Assembly (NCBI RefSeq): GCF_001939735.1 | Contig: NZ_MJIL01000075.1 | Span: forward strand, 182,930-223,638 | DNA: 40,709 nucleotides | Origin: Photobacterium proteolyticum | GTDB lineage: Bacteria > Pseudomonadota > Gammaproteobacteria > Enterobacterales > Vibrionaceae | Direction: 5' to 3' | In this document: positions 35,418 to 40,709 of the stretch, in pieces | Numbering within the stretch: position 1 is the stretch's first letter | Layout: the number at the start of each line of letters is the position of its first letter | Notes under the pieces: generated by a model | Database searches by the model: none | Seen by the model: only the letters and a program-made list of their open reading frames with translations | What the model was told of the DNA's origin: nothing | Program-made: the position numbers and the translations under genes

Positions 35418-38336
35418 TTGCCGCGCAAAACTCTCTTTACCCCATCAGAACGTGAAGCATTAACGGCTTTTCCTCAAGAGGATCACGACCTCGTCAGGCA
35501 CTACCTGTTCAGTGATGCCGATCTTGCCCTTATCAACCAAAGAAGGGGGAAACACAACAGGCTGGGGTTTGCTATTCAGCTTTGCTACCTGCGTTATCCC
35601 GGAACCCCCTTACCGCCAGACTCAGAGCCACCGGCCCACCTGCTGTCTTTTGTCGGCGAGCAACTTGAAGTATCAGTCACCCACTGGAAAAGGTATGCCA
35701 TCAGGAAGACGACCCGCCGTGAGCACCTCTCTGAACTCATTAACTGGCTGGGGCTGGCACCGTTTACCCTGTCCCACTTCCGTCTTTGCGTACAACATCT
35801 ACTTGCAACCTCAGTCCAGACCGAAACAGGAATGGTGCTTATGAGGGCACTGCTGGACTACCTACGTCAGAAGAAAGTGGTTATTCCCAGAGTAGATGTT
35901 CTGGAGAGGATATGTGGAGAAGCGATTACTCTCGGCACCAAAAGGGTTTATCGTGCATTGACCTCAGAATTGTCCGATGGGCAGAAAGAACAGTTGGATC
36001 GACTTCTCCTACCTAGAAACCAGCAGGGGCAAACGTTTATCAACTGGTTGCGTCAGCCACATGGTTTTCCCAATGCGAAACACGTCCTAATGCATATCGA
36101 ACGGATTGAATATGTTCAGGGACTGTCTCTCCCCGATGGCCTCGAAAAGGCGGTTCACCAGAACAGGTTGAGGAAAATAGCTCGTGAAGGTGGACAGATG
36201 ACACCGCAGCATCTCAGAGATTTCGAACCGCTGAGAAGGCACGCTACACTGGCGGCCGTGATACTCGATACAAGAGCAACATTGATTGATGAACTCATAG
36301 ACATGCATGACCGTATCATGGCAAGCAAAGAGAATGTTGCCAGGCGCAGACATGCGGAACAGTTTCAGAGCTCTGGAAAACATATCAATGAGCAGCTAAA
36401 AATACTTTCACAAGCTGGACGTCTTATCCAGACAGCTAGAGAATCAGGAAGCAATCCGTTTGATGCCATTGAAGCTTCAATCGGTTGGCAGACCTTCCTT
36501 GATAGTGTTAAAAGTGCAGAGCAGCTTAGCCAACCGGAGTTTGATCATCTTGCCCTCATCATTGATGCCTATCCCCAGTTACGCCGCTATACCCCTGCAT
36601 TTCTCGATACGCTGGAACTGAAAGCCGCCACAGTCAGCCAGTCATTACTTGATGCCGTCAACATTCTTCGCCGACTCAACCGAACTAAAGCGCGCAGGCT
36701 GCCAGAAGATTCACCTACTGATTTTATTCGAAAACGATGGGCGTCTCTGGTATTTACAGAGGAAGGGATGAATAGGCGTTACTATGAACTCTGTGTGCTT
36801 TCAGAGCTGAAGAATGCGCTTCGATCCGGTGATATCTGGGTTCGCCACTCCAGGCAATTCATGGATTTTGAAGACTATCTTCTGCCTCTGGAGAAATTTC
36901 ATGCTCAGCGCAGCAGTCAGGAGTTGGGGGTGGCTATCGAAACTGATTGCGAACGTTTCCTACAGCAAAAAAAAGACCAGTTGGCCAGTGCACTGAGGCA
37001 TGTAGAACTTCATGCCGCGGGTAACAGTCTTCCTGGGGCCGTTGTCACAGCCAGTGGTATGCGAATTACACCGTTGACGAACTCTGTTCCTGAAGAGGCT
37101 GAGAACCTAATTAAAAAGGTATCAGCACTCATGCCAAAGGTTAAAATTACCGAGCTTCTGCTGGAAGTAGACAGGTGGACAGACTTTTCACGCCACTTTA
37201 CTCATTTGAAGGGAGGGCAGCCAGCTTCTGACCGGGTAATGCTGATGACTGCCGTGCTTGCTGATGGTATCAACCTGGGCCTTACCAAAATGGCATCGTC
37301 ATGTCCGGGAACATCCTATTCAAAACTCTCCTGGCTACAGGCATGGCATATCAGGGACGATACCTACAGTGCAGCCCTGGCAGAGCTGACAAATGCACAG
37401 CATCACCATCCATTTTCCCGATGGTGGGGCGACGGCACGACATCTTCTTCTGATGGTCAAAGATTCAAGGCCGGAGGCCGCGGAGAGTCAAAGGGTCACG
37501 TCAACGCAAAGTATGGGCGGGAGCCGGGAAGCATGTTTTATACACATATCTCTGATCACTATGCACCTTTCCATACACGTATCATCAACTCGCCAGCGAG
37601 AGATGCCACCTATGTTCTGGATGGTCTGCTGAATCATGAATCTGAACTCGATATTGAAGAACACTATACAGATACCGCAGGGTTCACAGACCATGTCTTC
37701 GCACTGATGCCAATACTGGGGTTCAAATTTGCACCACGAATACGTGATCTCTCAGATAAGCGTCTCTATATCGCCGGTAAAAAATCGGACTATCCGACGC
37801 TGGGCGGACTCATCGGCGGAGAAGCAAACTTTGACTATATCTCCCTACACTGGGAAGAGATCCTAAGGCTATCAGCTTCGATAGGAAAAGGAGCAGTAAC
37901 GGCCTCCCTTATGCTGAGAAAACTCGGCAGTTACCCGCGTCAGAATGGACTTGCGCTGGCACTCCGGGAACTGGGACGTATAGAGCGAACACTTTTCACC
38001 CTGGAGTGGATGATGGATATTGATCTTCGACGCCGAGTCCAAGCCGGATTGAATAAGGGCGAGGCTAAGAATGCACTTTCCCGTGCTGTATTCTTCAACA
38101 GACTAGGAGAACTGAGAGACAGAAGCTTCGAGAATCAGCGTTACCGCGCAAGTGGGCTCAATTTGGTTGTCGCTGCAATCATTCTCTGGAACACAGAATA
38201 CACAAGTCAGGCAATCGAAACGCTGCGGAGGCGTGGAGAAAAAATTAATGATGAACTGCTTAGTCACCTCTCCCCATTGGGCTGGGAACACATCAATTTA
38301 ACGGGAGACTACATTTGGCCCAACCAGATCCCATAG
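35418..38336 (+). CDS. tnpA: Tn3-family transposase TnpA
   Basis: A 972-residue transposase covering the full family length. The N-terminal DUF4158 region (PSEREALTAFPQEDHDLVRHYL) binds the terminal repeats. The catalytic RNase H-like core has D679 (TTSSSDGQRF), D752 (EHYTDTAGF) and E882 (LNKGEAKNAL), at almost the same numbers as Tn4430 TnpA (D679, D751, E881). The start is TTG at 35418, with AGGAAATAAGG immediately upstream. It ends 24 bp before IRR. No frameshift or stop is seen, so it is probably active. Confidence 0.95.
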   Translation: MPRKTLFTPSEREALTAFPQEDHDLVRHYLFSDADLALINQRRGKHNRLGFAIQLCYLRYPGTPLPPDSEPPAHLLSFVGEQLEVSVTHWKRYAIRKTTRREHLSELINWLGLAPFTLSHFRLCVQHLLATSVQTETGMVLMRALLDYLRQKKVVIPRVDVLERICGEAITLGTKRVYRALTSELSDGQKEQLDRLLLPRNQQGQTFINWLRQPHGFPNAKHVLMHIERIEYVQGLSLPDGLEKAVHQNRLRKIAREGGQMTPQHLRDFEPLRRHATLAAVILDTRATLIDELIDMHDRIMASKENVARRRHAEQFQSSGKHINEQLKILSQAGRLIQTARESGSNPFDAIEASIGWQTFLDSVKSAEQLSQPEFDHLALIIDAYPQLRRYTPAFLDTLELKAATVSQSLLDAVNILRRLNRTKARRLPEDSPTDFIRKRWASLVFTEEGMNRRYYELCVLSELKNALRSGDIWVRHSRQFMDFEDYLLPLEKFHAQRSSQELGVAIETDCERFLQQKKDQLASALRHVELHAAGNSLPGAVVTASGMRITPLTNSVPEEAENLIKKVSALMPKVKITELLLEVDRWTDFSRHFTHLKGGQPASDRVMLMTAVLADGINLGLTKMASSCPGTSYSKLSWLQAWHIRDDTYSAALAELTNAQHHHPFSRWWGDGTTSSSDGQRFKAGGRGESKGHVNAKYGREPGSMFYTHISDHYAPFHTRIINSPARDATYVLDGLLNHESELDIEEHYTDTAGFTDHVFALMPILGFKFAPRIRDLSDKRLYIAGKKSDYPTLGGLIGGEANFDYISLHWEEILRLSASIGKGAVTASLMLRKLGSYPRQNGLALALRELGRIERTLFTLEWMMDIDLRRRVQAGLNKGEAKNALSRAVFFNRLGELRDRSFENQRYRASGLNLVVAAIILWNTEYTSQAIETLRRRGEKINDELLSHLSPLGWEHINLTGDYIWPNQIP

Positions 38337-38360
38337 CTCTATAAATCAAAGCATTAAGCT

Positions 38361-38398
38361 CTTAGCGTACAATATTTTCCGAATCGTCGTGTGACCCC
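38361..38398 (-). repeat. Tn3 right terminal inverted repeat (IRR)
   Basis: The 38-bp repeat reads CTTAGCGTACAATATTTTCC at its inner end and GTGTGACCCC at its outer tip. It is inverted relative to 16268-16305 with one mismatch. Confidence 0.93.
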
Positions 38399-38472
38399 TA
38401 TCACGGTAAACAAATTAAGTCCCGCACCTCTTGATAGGTATTGTGCGTTAACACAATGCCGCGGAGATAAAC

Positions 38473-38772
38473 ATGAAGCGAATGAGAAAACCATCTCATC
38501 CAGGAGAGTTTTTCAAGGAAGAAATTCTTGACGAGAGAGGGGTTTCGGTTACTAAGGCAGCTGAGCTATTAGGTGTGACTAGAAAGACGTTAAGCACTTT
38601 CATTAACGGTCACTCTAAGTGTTCTCATACTATGGCAAGGCGCTTAGCTGAAGCGACAGGTACTGGAGTTGCATTCTGGATAACAATGCAGGCCAACCTA
38701 GATACTTGGGAGGCGGAAAATATGGTATTGGAAACCAAAGTAACCCCCCTCCCAACCATCAAAGTTGCGTGA
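38473..38772 (+). CDS. higA: HigA-family antitoxin, without its toxin
   Basis: A 99-residue XRE-type protein. The opening MRKPSHPGEFFKEEILDERG is typical of HigA, and a helix-turn-helix follows at 25-55 (SVTKAAELLGVTRKTLSTFING). It would bind its own promoter and neutralise a HigB-type RNase. GGAG precedes the ATG by 6 bases. In canonical higBA the toxin is directly upstream; here only 74 bp separate it from the transposon tip and no higB frame is visible. It may now be solitary, or the toxin was lost when the transposon or a deletion removed it. Confidence 0.85.
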   Translation: MKRMRKPSHPGEFFKEEILDERGVSVTKAAELLGVTRKTLSTFINGHSKCSHTMARRLAEATGTGVAFWITMQANLDTWEAENMVLETKVTPLPTIKVA

Positions 38773-38806
38773 TAGATTTTCAATTAAGGCTCACTTGATT
38801 GAAAAC

Positions 38807-38835
38807 AAAAACCCGACTATCAATCGGGTTTTTTT
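38807..38835 (+). terminator. Terminator of higA
   Basis: AAAAACCCGA and TCGGGTTTTT form a 10-bp stem with a 7-base loop, running into TTTTTTT. It lies 35 bases after the higA stop codon. Confidence 0.85.
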
Positions 38836-38904
38836 ATGTCTGATGAAAGGTTAATTTGAGGAAACAAGTGTTCATTGGGCTGATTCTGAACAATGTCGAA
38901 AATG

Positions 38905-38918
38905 GCGGGGTGTCCCGC
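38905..38918 (-). terminator. Terminator of the leftward hypothetical gene
   Basis: GCGGG and CCCGC form a 5-bp GC stem with a GTGT loop. On the minus strand it is followed by CATTTTCG, 3 bases below the stop codon at 38921. Confidence 0.45.
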
Positions 38919-38920
38919 TC

Positions 38921-39499
38921 TTAAAACTTATTGCCGAAAGATAACTTCCCATTGCCGTGGTTGGGGCAGACAGCGAACCTTTTGTGATAGGGTTGCTCAC
39001 CCACAATAATGTAGTGACCAAAAATACCTGAGTGGTCCTGGCCTGGTTCAGGGAAGCGCTTAAACCAGGCACCGTTACAGAGCAGTTGTTCCACCTCCGC
39101 GACAGCTTTCATGCTGGTTTCCCCGATTTTGATATTCATTGAACGGTAGTGCTTGAACAACTCATCAATGCTTGTGAGCGGCTGTGGTTCCTGAAACATC
39201 GCCTCAAGTAACAGCTCACCCACGGCTTTGCTATGTGGATCGTCGGGATGGTGTTTTTTCCATCGCATTAAAGCGCAGGCAATATCGAGGTCACCGTCAG
39301 ATGCGGCCTGAAGCATCTTGTTCAAATCAACCTCCTGGCTATCGGGAAATATCAGGTACAGAGCAAGATCAGCCACCGTGTACTGGAGAGAGCAACGGGT
39401 CAATACTAATAGGTCAACCAGGCGCTCCTGGTGCCGTACAAACGGGTTTTCTGACTGACTGTCGTTGTCATGGTGAGTTCTCGACGTAAGCTTGTTCAT
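38921..39499 (-). CDS. Hypothetical protein
   Basis: A 192-residue soluble protein. An N-terminal polar region (SRTHHDNDSQSENPF) precedes a mainly helical middle (LVDLLVLTRCSLQYTVADLAL, DIACALMRWKKHHPDDPHS). The C-terminus holds GIFGHYIIVGEQPYHKRF and a CPNHGNG motif. The start at 39499 has GAGG 8 bases upstream; an 18-residue in-frame extension lacks one. I do not recognise a family. The clean ribosome-binding site and trailing hairpin support a real gene. Confidence 0.6.
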   Translation of the reverse strand: MNKLTSRTHHDNDSQSENPFVRHQERLVDLLVLTRCSLQYTVADLALYLIFPDSQEVDLNKMLQAASDGDLDIACALMRWKKHHPDDPHSKAVGELLLEAMFQEPQPLTSIDELFKHYRSMNIKIGETSMKAVAEVEQLLCNGAWFKRFPEPGQDHSGIFGHYIIVGEQPYHKRFAVCPNHGNGKLSFGNKF

Positions 39500-39893
39500 T
39501 TCTAATCCTCGTTTGATCCCGCCCGTACCCGCCACTAGAGCAGGTACTACCAAGTGTAGCGCTTTGCTATCTGCAAAAATACGGGCTTTTCATTGTTATT
39601 TGGCAGAGTAACTCCCAGTGCAGTAATCGAACTGTCCAATGCAAATCGCTGTAGTATTTCGGACCGACAACATCAGAGAAGCAACATACTAATGTTGCGG
39701 AATCAGCCTCGGTGAAGTGTTACAACACCCCCCAGGGACGAAACTGTCCCGCATAGCCTTGTAGGGTGATTGATTAGGAATACAGAAAAAGGAAGAATCT
39801 TTTTGGAAACATTTCCTTGCGGTGTTTTTTATCTCTCCCTGTATGCTTCTATCAAATTATGTCTACAACGACTCATTCAGAAAGGAGAAAGAT
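39500..39893. other. Intergenic region with two hairpins
   Basis: GCAACAT/ATGTTGC (39682-39698, 4-base loop) and GGGAC/GTCCC (near 39734-39749) are clear small hairpins. They could belong to promoters, a small RNA or old repeat remnants. No gene was found. Confidence 0.4.
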
Positions 39894-40031
39894 ATGATCC
39901 TACAGATTGTTACTATCACGATTGCTAGTCTGGGTGTTTTGCTCACTCTTGGCCACTTCATATTCAGAGCCGGATTCTGGTTCGGAGGAGCATCTGAAAA
40001 ACTCAAGCATATTGATAAGCCATCACAATGA
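39894..40031 (+). CDS. Small single-span membrane protein
   Basis: A 45-residue protein with one membrane helix near residues 2-19 (ILQIVTITIASLGVLLTL), then HFIFRAGFWFGGASEKLKH and a short polar tail. AAAGGAGAAAG stands 2 bases before the ATG at 39894; a longer frame from 39822 has no site. A hairpin follows at 40058-40073. Unknown function; it has the look of a regulatory or complex-associated small membrane protein. Confidence 0.55.
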   Translation: MILQIVTITIASLGVLLTLGHFIFRAGFWFGGASEKLKHIDKPSQ

Positions 40032-40057
40032 AAAGTGAGATCCGATCGAACAAGTGC

Positions 40058-40073
40058 CGCCCGAAGGCGGCTC
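40058..40073. terminator. Terminator-like hairpin
   Basis: GCCGCC and GGCGGC form a perfect 6-bp GC stem with a CGAA tetraloop, followed by TCTT. It lies between the small membrane protein gene and the convergent gene at 40113. Confidence 0.6.
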
Positions 40074-40112
40074 TTAGCTAGCCAGTGGAAACGTCACACC
40101 GTGAAAAAGCGT

Positions 40113-40706
40113 TCATCTCGGATGCAAAAGGATATGTCTCTGGCAGTTTACCTCGTTGATCTCTTCTAGCTCAGCCAGGAAAAGTTTTGTCTCATTAATA
40201 CAGCCAACAAGTGCTTCTGAGCGTTCCGACTCTATCAGTAGTGAGACGGGCGCTATCTGTTTTCCGTTGGCCTCAAAGCAGTTGATCAGGTGATCTTGCA
40301 AAACATAGATGACATCGGGCTCAGCCCTGGCCGACTCATCAAACATCCTCGAATCAAATCCATGTTCCTTTAACAGGAAATTCAGCAACTCATATAAGCG
40401 GTGGGCATCATCACTGTTCCTGGCACGGTGCTCTATGGCCACCACGTTCAGCTCATTGAGCTTTGCCTCCAGATCAGCCCCCTTACCATGGCCAGCCAGG
40501 ACCATACGTTTTATCTCACCCTTAACGGGTTTATAGCAAGGTTGTTTTATCTTCGGCTTAAGGAACTTGCAAAGTAGGGCATTGCGCTTTTCGAGTGGAA
40601 CGAACCGATCGCTTAATGCGACATGGCTGTATAGATGCAACAGGCTGTTCTCGATAACTTCAGACAACAGTTGCTCAAAACGTTCTTTCGGCAAAACAGG
40701 CGACAC
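40113..40706 (-). CDS. Hypothetical protein, possibly partial
   Basis: At least 197 residues, soluble and mostly helical, with a basic patch (LKPKIKQPCYKPVKGEIKR) near 48-66 and a run of leucine-rich helices (HRLYELLNFLLKEHGF). The first available start, GTG at 40706, is 3 bases from the window edge, so the true start may lie outside. No family is recognised. Confidence 0.55.
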   Translation of the reverse strand: MSPVLPKERFEQLLSEVIENSLLHLYSHVALSDRFVPLEKRNALLCKFLKPKIKQPCYKPVKGEIKRMVLAGHGKGADLEAKLNELNVVAIEHRARNSDDAHRLYELLNFLLKEHGFDSRMFDESARAEPDVIYVLQDHLINCFEANGKQIAPVSLLIESERSEALVGCINETKLFLAELEEINEVNCQRHILLHPR

Positions 40707-40709
40707 TCT

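Overview
The window looks like the chromosome of a marine gammaproteobacterium, most likely Vibrionaceae (Photobacterium/Vibrio/Grimontia-like). This rests on the general flavour of the proteins and on the dense insertion-sequence debris; no rRNA or marker gene in the window fixes the genus.

Layout. (1) Positions 1-3110 are a transposon graveyard: the tail of an IS6-family transposase, possible IS21-type terminal repeats, a decayed IS110 transposase and a decayed IS1182 transposase. (2) Positions 3140-16060 are ordinary chromosomal genes: a Na+/dicarboxylate-type symporter, an M3 metallopeptidase, a small secreted protein, a 1116-residue tricorn-like S41 protease, an ornithine-cyclodeaminase-like dehydrogenase followed by an aminotransferase and a convergent YheO/DauR-type regulator, a small periplasmic protein, a peptide-deformylase paralogue, dodecin and an isochorismatase-type hydrolase. 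(3) Positions 16268-38398 are a complete 22.1-kb Tn3-family transposon bounded by 38-bp inverted repeats with one mismatch. (4) Positions 38399-40709 hold an orphan HigA-type antitoxin gene and three unrecognised genes.

The transposon is the main discovery. Its transposition end is on the right: a res-like site, tnpR and tnpA (inferred DDE residues D679, D752, E882). Its cargo has two parts. The first is an arsenic/metal unit: a CopZ-like Fe-S/zinc metallochaperone gene divergent from an ACR3 arsenite-efflux gene, which is followed by a DUF2703 gene. The second is a leftward cluster in the order GNAT-nitrilase fusion, nhaA, hflK, hflC, nhaA, acnA. hflK/hflC and hflC/nhaA overlap by 4 bp. This combines two Na+/H+ antiporters, the FtsH-modulating HflKC pair and an aconitase on one mobile unit, and I read it as a transferable stress-tolerance island. 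The function is inference; the gene order and the transposon ends are read from the sequence. A decayed hns gene lies next to tnpR.

The left end of the transposon carries an IS3-family element whose orfB is split by a 2274-bp group II intron encoding a reverse transcriptase/maturase. Removing the intron at its GTGTG...AC ends restores a 360-codon orfB, and orfA/orfB are joined by a textbook A_AAA_AAG slippery site. This gives a nest of three mobile elements. The transposon has no matching 5-bp target duplication, and a gene fragment abuts its left end while an antitoxin without toxin abuts its right end, so the locus was probably rearranged after insertion.
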